This document shows, piece after piece, positions 19,026 through 28,213 of a stretch of 64,000 nucleotides of DNA. How positions within the stretch are numbered: position 1 is the first letter of the stretch; each line of letters opens with the position of its first letter. The stretch comes from Nocardia exalbida NBRC 100660. GTDB taxonomy: Bacteria > Actinomycetota > Actinomycetes > Mycobacteriales > Mycobacteriaceae. The DNA is taken from the NCBI RefSeq assembly GCF_000308575.1, contig NZ_BAFZ01000100.1, forward strand, positions 1-64,000, read 5' to 3'. The notes beneath the pieces are model-generated. The model was given only the letters and a program-made list of their open reading frames with translations, ran no database searches and was not told where the DNA came from. Both the position numbers and the translations under genes were made by a program.

Positions 19026-20516
19026 ATGCCACAGCAGACCGCCGTCGTCGTTCTCGCAGCCGGTGCCGGGACACGAATGCGGTCGAAGACCCCCAAGGTC
19101 CTGCATTCGCTGGCCGGTCGGAGCATGCTCGCGCACGCGCTGCATGCGGCGAACGAGATCGACCCCGCGTACCTCATCACCGTGGTGGGGCACGACCGCG
19201 AGCAAGTCGGCGCCGCGGTGAACGCGGTGGCCGACGAGCTGGGCCGGGAGATCACCCCCGCGATCCAGGAAGAGCAGCTCGGCACCGGGCACGCCGTGCA
19301 ATGCGCGCTGGCCGCCCTGCCCGTCGGATTCACCGGTGACGTACTGGTCACCTCCGCGGACGTGCCGCTGCTGGACGGGCACACCTTGGCCGCACTCCTC
19401 GACGAGCACCGCAGCTACGCCGAACGCCCCGCGGTCACCGTGCTGACCTTCGTACCGCCGGACCCGAACGGCTACGGCCGCATCGTGCGCGACGCGGAGG
19501 GCCAGCTGGCCGAGATCGTCGAGCACGCCGACGCCACCCCGGAGCAGGCCGCGATCACCGAGGTGAACTCCGGTGTGTACGCGTTCGACGCGGCGGTGCT
19601 GCGCACCATGATCAGCCGGTTGTCCACCGCCAACGCCCAGCACGAGCTGTACCTCACCGACGTGCTGCGCCTGGCCCGCGAGGCCGGTCACCCGGTGCAC
19701 GGCGCACGCCTGGTCGACGCGGCCAAGGTCACCGGCGTCAACGACCGGGTGCAACTGGCCTCGGCGGCGCACACGCTCAACCGCTACATCCTGGAACGCC
19801 ACATGCGCGCGGGCGTCACGATCATGGATCCCGCCTCGACCTGGGTCGACGCCGGTGTGCGCATCGGAAGGGACGCCGTGCTTCGCCCCGGCGTGCAACT
19901 TATCGGCAACACCGTCGTCGGCGAGGACGCCGAGATCGGCCCGGACAGCACGCTCACCGATGTCGTCGTCGGCGACGGCGCCCGGGTGATCCGCACCCAC
20001 GGCGAGGGGGCCACCATCGGCCCGAAGGCGACCATCGGCCCGTTCAGCTACCTGCGGCCCGGCACCGTCGTGGGCGAGGTGGGCAAGCTCGGCGCGTTCG
20101 TCGAGACCAAGAACGCCTCGATCGGCGCGCATTCGAAGGTGCCGCACCTGACCTACGTCGGCGACGCCACCATCGGGGAGCACAGCAACATCGGTGCGTC
20201 CAGCGTCTTCGTCAACTACGACGGGGTGACCAAGCACCACACCGTGGTCGGCTCGCACGTGCGCACCGGCAGCGACACCATGTTCGTCGCGCCGGTGACG
20301 GTGGGTGACGGAGCCTATACGGCGGCGGGTACTGTACTGCGCAGAAACGTTCCGCCCGGAGCTCTCGCGGTCTCCGGCGGACCGCAGAAGAACATCGAGG
20401 GCTGGGTGCAGCGACACCGTCCTGGGACGGACGCGGCCCGCGCGGCGGCGGAAGCCGTCGCGGCCAAGGAGATGTCGGGTCAGGCAATAGAGCAAAAGGA
20501 TGGCAATCAGCAGTGA
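19026..20516 (+). CDS. glmU: bifunctional UDP-N-acetylglucosamine pyrophosphorylase / glucosamine-1-phosphate N-acetyltransferase
   Basis: A 496-aa enzyme making UDP-GlcNAc for peptidoglycan and cell-wall linker synthesis. The N-terminal nucleotidyltransferase shows VVLAAGAGTRMRSKTPKVLH and the YGRIVRD and EVNSGVYAFD motifs. The C-terminal half is a left-handed beta-helix of hexapeptide repeats (for example DAEIGPDSTL, GATIGPKATIGPFSYLRPG), followed by SSVFVNYDGVTKHHT. It has the normal length plus a hydrophilic C-terminal tail, as in mycobacteria. The stop overlaps the prs GTG start (GTGA), so the two are coupled. Confidence 0.97.
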   Translation: MPQQTAVVVLAAGAGTRMRSKTPKVLHSLAGRSMLAHALHAANEIDPAYLITVVGHDREQVGAAVNAVADELGREITPAIQEEQLGTGHAVQCALAALPVGFTGDVLVTSADVPLLDGHTLAALLDEHRSYAERPAVTVLTFVPPDPNGYGRIVRDAEGQLAEIVEHADATPEQAAITEVNSGVYAFDAAVLRTMISRLSTANAQHELYLTDVLRLAREAGHPVHGARLVDAAKVTGVNDRVQLASAAHTLNRYILERHMRAGVTIMDPASTWVDAGVRIGRDAVLRPGVQLIGNTVVGEDAEIGPDSTLTDVVVGDGARVIRTHGEGATIGPKATIGPFSYLRPGTVVGEVGKLGAFVETKNASIGAHSKVPHLTYVGDATIGEHSNIGASSVFVNYDGVTKHHTVVGSHVRTGSDTMFVAPVTVGDGAYTAAGTVLRRNVPPGALAVSGGPQKNIEGWVQRHRPGTDAARAAAEAVAAKEMSGQAIEQKDGNQQ

Positions 20517-21493
20517 CCGCGTCATGGATCGATAACCAGAAGAACCTGATGCTCTTCTCGGGACGCGCTCATCCTGAGCTGGCCGAGCAGGTCGCCAAGG
20601 AACTCGACGTCCACGTCACGCCGCAGATCGCGCGGGACTTCGCCAACGGCGAGATCTTCGTCCGGTTCGAGGAGTCGGTCCGTGGTTCCGACGCCTTCGT
20701 CCTGCAGAGCTTCCCCGCGCCACTGAACCAGTGGCTGATGGAGCAGCTCATCATGATCGACGCGCTCAAGCGTGGCTCGGCCAAGCGGATCACCGCTGTG
20801 CTGCCGTTCTACCCGTACGCCCGCCAGGACAAGAAGCACCGCGGCCGCGAGCCCATCTCGGCCCGCCTGGTCGCGGATCTGCTGAAGACCGCGGGCGCGG
20901 ACCGGATCATCACCGTCGACCTGCACACCGACCAGATCCAGGGCTTCTTCGACGGCCCCGTCGATCACATGCACGCACAGCTGCAGCTGGCGGAGTACAT
21001 CCGCACCAACTACAGCCTCGAGCACATCACCGTCGTCTCCCCGGACTCCGGCCGCGTGCGCGTCGCCGAGAAGTGGGCCGACTCGCTGGGCGGCTCGCCG
21101 CTGGCCTTCATCCACAAGACCCGCGACCCGCTGGTGCCCAACCAGGTGAAGTCCAACCGCGTGGTCGGCGAGGTCGAGGGCCGCACCTGCATCCTGATCG
21201 ACGACATGATCGACACCGGCGGCACCATCGCGGGCGCGGTCAAGGTGCTCAAGGAGGCCGGCGCGGGTGACGTGGTCATCGCCGCGACCCACGGCGTGCT
21301 GAGCGCGCCCGCCGCCGAGCGCCTCGCCAACTGCGGCGCCAAGGAGGTCGTGGTGACCAACACCCTGCCCCTGGTGGAAGAGAAGAAGTTCCCGCAGCTC
21401 ACCGTGCTCTCCATCGCGCCGCTGCTGGCCCGCACCATCCGCGAGGTCTTCGAAAACGGTTCGGTCACCGGCCTTTTCAACGGCAACGCCTAA
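20513..21493 (+). CDS. prs: ribose-phosphate pyrophosphokinase
   Basis: A 326-aa PRPP synthase, converting ribose 5-phosphate and ATP to PRPP for purine, pyrimidine, His, Trp and, in this group, arabinan synthesis. Motifs: FANGEIFVRFEESVRGSD; the ATP loop YPYARQDKKHRGREPISARL; DLHTDQIQGFF; and the PRPP-binding VLIDDMIDTGGT-like block CILIDDMIDTGGTIAGA. The GTG start overlaps the glmU stop. A strong hairpin follows the stop within 10 bp. Confidence 0.97.
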   Translation: MTASWIDNQKNLMLFSGRAHPELAEQVAKELDVHVTPQIARDFANGEIFVRFEESVRGSDAFVLQSFPAPLNQWLMEQLIMIDALKRGSAKRITAVLPFYPYARQDKKHRGREPISARLVADLLKTAGADRIITVDLHTDQIQGFFDGPVDHMHAQLQLAEYIRTNYSLEHITVVSPDSGRVRVAEKWADSLGGSPLAFIHKTRDPLVPNQVKSNRVVGEVEGRTCILIDDMIDTGGTIAGAVKVLKEAGAGDVVIAATHGVLSAPAAERLANCGAKEVVVTNTLPLVEEKKFPQLTVLSIAPLLARTIREVFENGSVTGLFNGNA

Positions 21494-21502
21494 GCCTCAC
21501 AC

Positions 21503-21548
21503 CGCGGAAACGGCGGCTCGGACTCCGGTCCGGGCCGCCGTTTCCGCG
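21503..21548 (+). terminator. hairpin terminator after prs
   Basis: A perfect 15-bp stem, 21503-21517 with 21534-21548 (CGCGGAAACGGCGGC and its complement), around a 16-nt loop that itself contains a CCGG/CCGG pair. It begins 9 bp after the prs stop. No U-tract. Confidence 0.8.
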
Positions 21549-21587
21549 TTCGCGTCAGCCGCGGCGATCGGCGGGGATACTGGGGGT

Positions 21588-21866
21588 ATGGACCGTGACC
21601 CGTTGGAGACCGAGATGGGGGATGACGACCAAGAGGACGAGATCCGCGAGTATCAGCGCAATATCGAGGATCCGCCCGACGACCTGCGCATCCGCTACCA
21701 CGAGGACGAGGACGACGGCAGGCTCGGCATCGATGACGAGCTGGATCGGGAGTGGACGCCGCACGACGGCCGCACCGAGGACGACGAGGCGGACGACCGG
21801 TCCGCCGAGGTGGCCGCGATCGAGATCGTCGACGATATCGAGCTCGTCGACGACGAGGACCTCTGA
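21588..21866 (+). CDS. small highly acidic protein of unknown function
   Basis: A 92-aa protein; nearly half its residues are Asp or Glu, in runs such as GDDDQEDEIREY, HEDEDDGR and VDDIELVDDEDL. No signal peptide, membrane segment or cysteine. Probably largely disordered. GGCGGGGATACTGGGGGT precedes the ATG. No function can be assigned; such acidic proteins occur beside housekeeping genes in Nocardia-like genomes. It follows the prs terminator and so is probably transcribed separately. Confidence 0.65.
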   Translation: MDRDPLETEMGDDDQEDEIREYQRNIEDPPDDLRIRYHEDEDDGRLGIDDELDREWTPHDGRTEDDEADDRSAEVAAIEIVDDIELVDDEDL

Positions 21867-21970
21867 ACCGAATACCGCCCCGACGCGCCGCGCTGTAGCA
21901 ATCGGCTATGACGATGCGTGCAGCGTGGTAGGCATAGGTTGCGTGACCGGGACGACACGAGGAGGGTGCG

Positions 21971-22819
21971 ATGAGCACGCCGAAGGATCCGGACCACACC
22001 GACGACGAGCGGCGGGAGCCGGAGGCACCGTCGTTGCCGAAACCGACCGGTGAGACCTCGGGTGACGAGCCTGCTCAGCCACTGACCGGCGCCGCCCCGG
22101 CCCAGACCGGCGCACCACCCACCGAGCACGATCCGGCCGCCGCGCGGCCACCGGAAAGCGAGCAGGGCCCGGCGGACCAATGGTGGCAGTCGGGCGGCAC
22201 ACCGCCCGCGGGCCCGCTGGGCGGTCAGTGGGGCGCGGAACCCAGCGGTCAACCGGCCGAACCTCAGCCCTGGGGCGCCGACGGACCGGGCGGCCAGCAG
22301 TCCTGGGGCGCCGAACCCGCCGCGCCGGGATCCCCGCTGTCGAGTTCCGCTCCCCAGCCTCCGACCGACGAGGAGACGCGCCGGTTCACGCCGGACGACC
22401 ACGCTCGATACGGGTCGGGCGGACAACCGCCCCACCCGCCGTACGGACAGCCCGCCGACGCCGGGCAACCGTATCCGCCGACCGGGCAACCTCCGTACCC
22501 GGCGGGCGGAGGGTACGACCAACCGGCTGCCGGTCCGCAGTACGGCTACCCGTCCTACCCGCAGGAGGGGTACGAACCGTATGCCACCCCGCCGAGGCCA
22601 CCGGGGAGCCAGGTGTACTCGATCATCGGGTTCGTCTGCGCGGTGATCGCGGTGCTGTTCTGCCCGATCTTGTTCGGTCCGGCCGGGATAGTCCTGGGGA
22701 TCGTCGGGCACAACAAGGGCGAATCGCTCGGCAAATGGGCAGCGATCGCGGCGGCCGTCGGGATGGTCATCGGCTTCATCGTGGGATTCGCCGTGTTCGG
22801 CGGAGACTTCACGACGTAG
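21971..22819 (+). CDS. DUF4190-type membrane protein with proline-rich N-terminus
   Basis: A 282-aa protein. Residues 1 to about 205 are low complexity, rich in Pro, Gly, Gln, Tyr and acidic residues (repeats of the GQPPYP/QP type). The last 70 residues form two membrane helices, VYSIIGFVCAVIAVLFCPIL and a second one AAIAAAVGMVIGFIVGF, joined by GIVLGIVGHNKGESLGKWA, the usual DUF4190 pattern. The disordered tail probably faces the cytoplasm. GGAGG precedes the ATG. Function unknown. Confidence 0.8.
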   Translation: MSTPKDPDHTDDERREPEAPSLPKPTGETSGDEPAQPLTGAAPAQTGAPPTEHDPAAARPPESEQGPADQWWQSGGTPPAGPLGGQWGAEPSGQPAEPQPWGADGPGGQQSWGAEPAAPGSPLSSSAPQPPTDEETRRFTPDDHARYGSGGQPPHPPYGQPADAGQPYPPTGQPPYPAGGGYDQPAAGPQYGYPSYPQEGYEPYATPPRPPGSQVYSIIGFVCAVIAVLFCPILFGPAGIVLGIVGHNKGESLGKWAAIAAAVGMVIGFIVGFAVFGGDFTT

Positions 22820-22869
22820 ATTTCCGGTATGCGTTCCTTCGGTGACACCAGCGCGGCGAGTGTGCGCGC

Positions 22870-23517
22870 ATGACCGGATTCACAGGCTTCCCGCTGGCCG
22901 GGCTGGACTTCTACGAAGACATGGAGGCCGACAACTCCAAGGCTTTCTGGACCGCGCACAAGAATATTTACGAAGAATCGATACTCACGCCGATGAAGGC
23001 GCTCGTAGCCGAGCTCGAGCCGGATTTCGGCGCGGCGAAGATCTTCCGGCCATACCGGGACGTGCGATTCGCCAAGGACAAGACGCCGTACAAGACCGCG
23101 CAGGGCGCGGTGGTGCGCGCCGCGCCCGGCGTCGGCTGGTATGTCCAGGTCAACGCGGCGGGCCTGTTCGTCGGCGGCGGCTTCTACCAGGGCTCGCCCG
23201 ATCAACTCGCGCAACTGCGCGCCACCATCGATGACGAGGTGCGCGGCGGCGAACTGGCGGCGATCCTCGCGAAACTCGCCGGCGCCGGCTTCACCATCGG
23301 CGGCGAGAAGCTGAAGACCAAACCCAAGGGTTACGACGCCGACCATCCGCGCATCGACCTGCTGCGGCACAAATCCATCACGTGCGGCAGGGAATTCGGC
23401 GCACCCGGCTGGCTGGACACGCCACGGACGGCGAAGGAGGTCCGCGCCGCGTGGGAGACGATGCGGCCGCTGGTCGAGTGGCTCGCGGCGGTGATCGGCG
23501 GCGCGCCCTCCAGGTGA
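22870..23517 (+). CDS. DUF2461 / TIGR02453 family protein
   Basis: A 215-aa protein matching the DUF2461 pattern: FPLAGLDFYEDMEADNSKAFW, then FRPYRDVRFAKDKTPYKTAQG, YVQVNAAGLFVGGGFYQGSPDQLAQLR and TKPKGYDADHPRIDLLRHKS. The family is widespread and usually about 220 aa, without established chemistry. It runs convergently to egtD; their stops are only 22 bp apart, and a short GACCGG/CCGGTC hairpin lies between them. Confidence 0.88.
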   Translation: MTGFTGFPLAGLDFYEDMEADNSKAFWTAHKNIYEESILTPMKALVAELEPDFGAAKIFRPYRDVRFAKDKTPYKTAQGAVVRAAPGVGWYVQVNAAGLFVGGGFYQGSPDQLAQLRATIDDEVRGGELAAILAKLAGAGFTIGGEKLKTKPKGYDADHPRIDLLRHKSITCGREFGAPGWLDTPRTAKEVRAAWETMRPLVEWLAAVIGGAPSR

Positions 23518-23539
23518 CCGCCGCCGACCGGAGCCCCGG

Positions 23540-24511
23540 TCAGCGCCGTCCGGCGAGGATCAGCGCGAAGCGATCGTCCGGATCGGTCCACACATGACCG
23601 GTGGCGAAGCCCGCGGCGGCGAGCTCGGCGTCGAGCCCCTCGACCCGGAACTTCGCGGAGATCTCGGTGCGCATCTGTTCGCCGCGGCCGAAACGCACGG
23701 TGAGACCGAGGTCGGCGACCGTGACGGTCATGTCCTCGCTCGCCTCCAGTCGCATCTCGATCCACTCCCGCGCCGCGTCCCAGACCGCGATGTGCCGGAA
23801 CTTCTCCGGTTCGAAGTCGGCGCGCAGGCGGGCGTTCAACACGTGCAGCACATTCCGGTTGAACTCGGCGGTGACGCCCGCCGCGTCGTCGTAGGCGGGC
23901 ACGAGCACCGCCGGGTCGGTGACCAGCCCGGCGCCGAGCAGCAGTTGCTCACCCGGTTCGAGCACGGCGTGGATCCCGGCGAGGAATTCGGCCCTCTCCT
24001 CGGGGACGAGGTTGCCGATGGTGCCGCCGAGGAAGGCGATCATCCGGCGCCCGCCGCGCGGGAGGTTGTCCAGGGTGTCGGTGAAATCGCTGACCACACC
24101 GTGCACGCCGAGACCAGGGAACTCGGCCGCGACCTCGTCGGCGGCCGCTCGCAGCGCCGCGGACGAAACGTCCTGCGGTACATACGTCTTCAAGGGTCCG
24201 CGGGCGCTGAGGGCGGTGAGCAGCAGGCGGGTCTTGGCCGCCGATCCGGCGCCGAGTTCGACCAGCACCTCGGCCTGGGCGGCGTCGGCGATCTCGTCGA
24301 CCACCCGCTCGAGCAGCGCGCGCTCGGTGCGCGTCGGGTAGTACTCGGGCAGTTCGGTGATCCGCTCGAACAGTTCGCTGCCCTTGGCGTCGTAGAACCA
24401 TTTGGGCGGCAGCCATTTCGGGGTCGCGGTCAGGCCCTGTGTGGCGTCCGAGCGGAGCGCCGTGTTCAGGTCGTCTTCGGTGAGGTGGATGTCCAGCGTG
24501 GCTGCGGTCAT
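23540..24511 (-). CDS. egtD: L-histidine N-alpha-methyltransferase EgtD
   Basis: A 323-aa SAM-dependent enzyme that trimethylates histidine to hercynine, the first step of ergothioneine synthesis. Motifs: LPPKWFYDAKGSELFERITELPEYYPTRTE, SAM-binding VLVELGAGSAAKTRLLL, IAFLGGTIGNL and the C-terminal TEISAKFR. Length is typical. The ATG at 24511 follows GAAAGG. It is the last gene of egtA-B-C-D, 17 bp after egtC. Confidence 0.96.
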   Translation of the reverse strand: MTAATLDIHLTEDDLNTALRSDATQGLTATPKWLPPKWFYDAKGSELFERITELPEYYPTRTERALLERVVDEIADAAQAEVLVELGAGSAAKTRLLLTALSARGPLKTYVPQDVSSAALRAAADEVAAEFPGLGVHGVVSDFTDTLDNLPRGGRRMIAFLGGTIGNLVPEERAEFLAGIHAVLEPGEQLLLGAGLVTDPAVLVPAYDDAAGVTAEFNRNVLHVLNARLRADFEPEKFRHIAVWDAAREWIEMRLEASEDMTVTVADLGLTVRFGRGEQMRTEISAKFRVEGLDAELAAAGFATGHVWTDPDDRFALILAGRR

Positions 24512-24528
24512 GGCACGGGCCTTTCGGG

Positions 24529-25338
24529 TCAGAGGAGGGCGTCGACGGACAGCGCGCCGGGCCTGGCGCTCACCAGGCTGCGGTCCGGGATCGACCGCCA
24601 GCGGGGGTCGTCGTCGAAGGGTTCGGAGGACATGAGCGCGAAATCGTCGGTGACCAGCACCGACAACGAATGGTGGCAGGTGGTCGCCCACAGTTGTGCG
24701 CCGTCGGAGAGCAGGAGATTCAGGCGTGCTTCCGGCGCCCGGTCGAGGATCGCGGACACCAGCAGCCGCAGTGCCGCCGGAGCGGCGGACCATTCGCCGT
24801 CCGGTGCGCCGGTCGCCAGCAGATCGCACAGCAGTACCCACAGCGTGGCCGCGTCGGTGGCGGATTCCGCCTCCAGCAACCGCGCGGGGGTGAACAGATC
24901 CTCGGCGCCGAGTTCGGCGGCGATGAGCGCGAACTCCTCGGCCACGCCGGTCAGCGTGCGCCGCCAGTCCGGCACCACGCCGTTGTGACTGAACGCCCAG
25001 CGGTCACGGGTGAACGGCGCGCAGGCGGACCGCTCGACCGGCATGCCGACCGTCGCCGACCGCACCGCTGCGAGCACGGCGGCGGACTCCAACTGCGGAA
25101 GCACCTCCTCCACGGCCGGGTCGGTCCAGATCGGCGCCGCGTTGCGGTAGCGGCTGGCGGTGACCGTGTCGTCCACTCCGACGCGCCACCAGGCGACGCC
25201 GAACCCGTCGGCGTTGATGGTGCCGCCGTGGCGCATGTCGCGCGGCGCCCACGCCTGCGTGCGCAGCGAATGGGAGCCGAGGGTCAACATGTCGCCTACC
25301 CGCACCGGCGGGCCGATGTAACCCAGGTGTCTACACAT
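24529..25338 (-). CDS. egtC: gamma-glutamyl-hercynylcysteine sulfoxide amidohydrolase EgtC
   Basis: A 269-aa class II glutamine-amidotransferase-fold hydrolase that removes glutamate from the EgtB product. The start ATG 25338 gives MCRHLGYIG: Cys2 is the N-terminal nucleophile exposed after Met removal, so a start two codons upstream would inactivate the enzyme. Other motifs are GFGVAWW, FSHNGVV and DAATLWVLL. The gap to egtB is 87 bp and contains a TCCGGCC/GGCCGGA hairpin. Confidence 0.95.
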   Translation of the reverse strand: MCRHLGYIGPPVRVGDMLTLGSHSLRTQAWAPRDMRHGGTINADGFGVAWWRVGVDDTVTASRYRNAAPIWTDPAVEEVLPQLESAAVLAAVRSATVGMPVERSACAPFTRDRWAFSHNGVVPDWRRTLTGVAEEFALIAAELGAEDLFTPARLLEAESATDAATLWVLLCDLLATGAPDGEWSAAPAALRLLVSAILDRAPEARLNLLLSDGAQLWATTCHHSLSVLVTDDFALMSSEPFDDDPRWRSIPDRSLVSARPGALSVDALL

Positions 25339-25425
25339 CGGCACCCGCCGAAGCCACCTTCGACCGGTGCGGTCCGCTCACCGCGTGACCACGGTCCGGC
25401 CGCAGGCCGGAATGACGGGCGTCGC

Positions 25426-26772
25426 TCACTCGCCTTCTCCCGGACCCAGGTCCCGCGCCAGGCGGAAACCGGCGAAGATCTGGCGACGGATGGGATGGTC
25501 CCAGTTGCGGAAGGTGCCGCGACAGGCCACCGGATCGGTGCCGAAGGAACCGCCGCGCAGCACGCGGTAATCGCCGCCGAAGAACACCTCGGAGTACTCC
25601 CGGTACGGGAACACGCGGAAGCCCGGATACGGCTCGAAACCCGAAGCGGTCCATTCCCACACGTCACCGATCAGCTGGTGCACGCCCGCGGGAGACGCGC
25701 CGGACGGATACGCGCCGACCTCGGCGGGTTCCAGATGCCGCTGCCCGAGGTTCGCGGTGGTCGCGTCGGGATCGGCGTCGCCCCACGGGAATCGGCGCGA
25801 GGCGCCGGTGGCCGGATCGAACCTGGCCGCCTTCTCCCACTCCGCTTCGGTGGGCAGGCGCTTACCCGCCCAGTTCGCGTAGGCCTCGGCCTCGAACCAG
25901 CACACGTGTACGACCGGCTGCCGCGGCCGCAGCGGGGTCATCACCCCGAATACCCGCCGCCACCAGCGCCCGGACGGATCGCGCTCCCAGAACTGCGGCG
26001 CGACGAGGCCTGCCTCGGTGCGGTGCGCCCAGCCGCGCTCGGACCAGAGCTCGGGCCGCTCATAGCCGCCGTCGTCGATGAAAGCCAGGTATTGCTCGTT
26101 GGTCACCGGCGCGGCGTCGATCGCGAAGCCGGGCACCCGGACCGGATGGGCGGGGCGTTCGTTGTCCAGCGCCCACACGTCGGTCGAGGTGCCCATGGTG
26201 AATTCGCCGGCGGGGATCACGACTTCCCCGGTGACCGGCGCCGCGGCGGTGGGTGCGGCCGCCGCGGCGAGCACGGGTGCGCCCGCGCGCAACTGATGGG
26301 TGGCCAGCATGGTCTCGTCGTGCTGCTGCTCGTGCTGGGCGATCATGCCGAACGCGAACCCGTCATCGATCAGTGGCCGACCTCGTAGGTCGCTGCGCTC
26401 CAGCACATCCCACACCTTGTCGCGCACGGCGCCGACGTAGTCGCGGGCCTGGCCGGGATCGAGCAACGGTAGTTCGGGCCGGTTCGCGCGGGCGTGTTTG
26501 AAGGCGTCGTAGAGCTCGTCGATGTCGGCGCGCACCGCGTCGCGTCCGCCGACGTCGCGCACGAGCCAGAGTTCTTCCTGATTGCCGATGTGCGCGAGGT
26601 CCCAGACGAGCGGGCTCATCAGTCGCGAATGCTGGGCTACCAGTTCGGCTTCGTCGAGGCAGTCGGTGAGGGTGAGCGTGCGTTGCCGGGCGCGCGTGAG
26701 CACCTCGGCGATCCGGTCACGCAGCTGTTCGGTACCGGAGTGGTCGGTGAAGGCGGAATGGGAAGTGGTCAC
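25426..26772 (-). CDS. egtB: hercynine oxygenase EgtB
   Basis: A 448-aa non-haem iron sulfoxide synthase joining hercynine to gamma-glutamylcysteine with O2. The iron ligands fit His61 (WDLAHIGNQEE) and His147/His151 in the H-x3-H-x-E motif QHEQQHDE (N-terminal DinB-like domain). The C-terminal formylglycine-enzyme-like domain begins near GEFTMGTSTD and includes LPTEAEWEKAARFDP, GDVWEWTASGF and RVLRGGSFGT. The GTG start at 26772 has GGAGA 8 nt upstream, and overlaps the stop of a small ORF by 4 bp. Confidence 0.95.
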   Translation of the reverse strand: MTTSHSAFTDHSGTEQLRDRIAEVLTRARQRTLTLTDCLDEAELVAQHSRLMSPLVWDLAHIGNQEELWLVRDVGGRDAVRADIDELYDAFKHARANRPELPLLDPGQARDYVGAVRDKVWDVLERSDLRGRPLIDDGFAFGMIAQHEQQHDETMLATHQLRAGAPVLAAAAAPTAAAPVTGEVVIPAGEFTMGTSTDVWALDNERPAHPVRVPGFAIDAAPVTNEQYLAFIDDGGYERPELWSERGWAHRTEAGLVAPQFWERDPSGRWWRRVFGVMTPLRPRQPVVHVCWFEAEAYANWAGKRLPTEAEWEKAARFDPATGASRRFPWGDADPDATTANLGQRHLEPAEVGAYPSGASPAGVHQLIGDVWEWTASGFEPYPGFRVFPYREYSEVFFGGDYRVLRGGSFGTDPVACRGTFRNWDHPIRRQIFAGFRLARDLGPGEGE

Positions 26773-26876
26773 GGGAAACGTCTCCGGGATTCGTGCTGAT
26801 CGGCGTCTGCGCTGCTGGGCGACTCGGCGCGGTCGACCGGGTCGCTGTCGGGGAAATGCGGTCGGCTGCTGGTCAC
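26769..26876 (-). CDS. possible 35-aa small ORF bridging egtA and egtB
   Basis: A 36-codon frame starts with GTG inside the egtA stop (GTGA at 26873-26876) and ends with TGA inside the egtB start (GTGA at 26769-26772). It thus fills the egtA-egtB gap exactly, with 4-bp overlaps at both ends. The predicted peptide is hydrophilic, starts VTSSRPHFPDSDPVDRAE and ends HESRRRFP. It may be a real small protein, or may serve only to carry ribosomes from egtA to egtB. No homologue is known to me. Confidence 0.45.
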   Translation of the reverse strand: MTSSRPHFPDSDPVDRAESPSSADADQHESRRRFP

Positions 26877-28213
26877 AGGGCTGTCTCCGTGGGCTCCGTG
26901 CTGTGCTCGGTGTCGTCCTCGGTCGGGGTGCGTCCGTGGCGACATCGTTTCGCGGCGGATTCCACGGCGCGGGCCGCGTCGTCGGTCGCGGTGTGCTCGG
27001 CCGCCAGGCGTAGCAGGGCGACCGCACCGGCCCTGATGTCGGGATCGGCCAATCCGTAGCGGGCGGCATCGACCCAGCGGCCGGCCAGCGGCGCGGCGAT
27101 CGAGCTCGCCTCCGCGACCACCGCCGGGCTGGACATGAGCGCGTCGATCACGTGCACCGGCACGGTCCACGCGTCGCCGGGCTGGGCGTCGATGTAGCGG
27201 ACCTCCAGGTGGCCCGAGGCGCGCACCGGCGGGAACAGCGTGGTCAGGTGGTAGTCGAGGTCGCCGATGCCGGGGCGGCGGCCGACCTCGTCGTCCAGTG
27301 CGCCGGACAGCCAGTCGGCGAAGGTCGCACCGGGCGGTGCGGACCATTCCGCGCAGTCGCCGTTGCCGCCCTCGGCGCCGCCGTCCGGTCGGCGCACGCA
27401 CAGCAGCGGCACGTCCAGCGCCCATCTGCCGTACGCGGCGATCGGGTCGGCCCAGTCCAGCACCGGCGGGCGGGTGCGCGTGTTGTCCAGCCGCAACCAG
27501 GCCCGCATGCGCTGAGACGCCCATGTGCCCGGCGGCGCGCCACGCAGGCCGGGTGAACAGGCGAAGGCGGCCAGCAGCGCCGGGCCGACGGCGTACAGGG
27601 CGCTCCAGCGCGCGGTGACGTCCGCGCGGTCGGCCCCCGCGTCGACGCTGACCTGGGTGGCCGCGGTATTGCACATCATCAGTTTGCCGAACGGCCCGAC
27701 GCCGCCGAAGGAGCGCTCCATCGCGCGATAGCGCGGCAGCTGAAGCAAGCGCTTGGGGCGGCGGTCCGCGTCGGCGGCGACGGAAACGGTCCGGATGGAC
27801 CGGGATTCGAGAAGTTCCCGCAACAGGCGGGCATCATCGCGCAGCCGATCACACAGCTGCGCGGCAGCTCCGTAGGGAGCGCTGGAGAGTTCGATCTGAC
27901 CGCCGGGTTCCAGAGTGACCCGGCTGCCCCCCGGCAAGGCGAGCGCCGGCGAATCGGGGGCGATGGACCGTGGTGCGTACGGTCCGAGTGCGTCCGCCAT
28001 GGCGGACAGCTGGGGGCGCGGAGCGGCCGAGGGACCCGACGCCGAACACTCACCCTGCACCGTGAGCCATTCGAGTTCGGCGCCGATCAGCGCCGGTGGC
28101 CCGAGCTTGAAACACACCCCTCCGACATATGCTTCCGCCGCCGCGCGGGAGGACAGTTCTCCCTGCTCGGTGGCACACCCGGCCGACTCAGGACTCTCGA
28201 GCGTGACCGCCAT
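26873..28213 (-). CDS. egtA: glutamate-cysteine ligase EgtA
   Basis: A 446-aa ligase forming gamma-glutamylcysteine, the sulfur donor used by EgtB. It belongs to the GCS2 (plant/actinobacterial) type: IGAELEWLTV, SRVTLEPGGQIELSSAP, MMCNTAATQVSVDAG and YIDAQPGDAWTVPVHVIDAL. ATG 28213 follows GGAGG with a 5-nt gap; the ATG at 28267 has its purines too close. It is first in the egtABCD operon and divergent from egtE. Confidence 0.93.
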   Translation of the reverse strand: MAVTLESPESAGCATEQGELSSRAAAEAYVGGVCFKLGPPALIGAELEWLTVQGECSASGPSAAPRPQLSAMADALGPYAPRSIAPDSPALALPGGSRVTLEPGGQIELSSAPYGAAAQLCDRLRDDARLLRELLESRSIRTVSVAADADRRPKRLLQLPRYRAMERSFGGVGPFGKLMMCNTAATQVSVDAGADRADVTARWSALYAVGPALLAAFACSPGLRGAPPGTWASQRMRAWLRLDNTRTRPPVLDWADPIAAYGRWALDVPLLCVRRPDGGAEGGNGDCAEWSAPPGATFADWLSGALDDEVGRRPGIGDLDYHLTTLFPPVRASGHLEVRYIDAQPGDAWTVPVHVIDALMSSPAVVAEASSIAAPLAGRWVDAARYGLADPDIRAGAVALLRLAAEHTATDDAARAVESAAKRCRHGRTPTEDDTEHSTEPTETAL

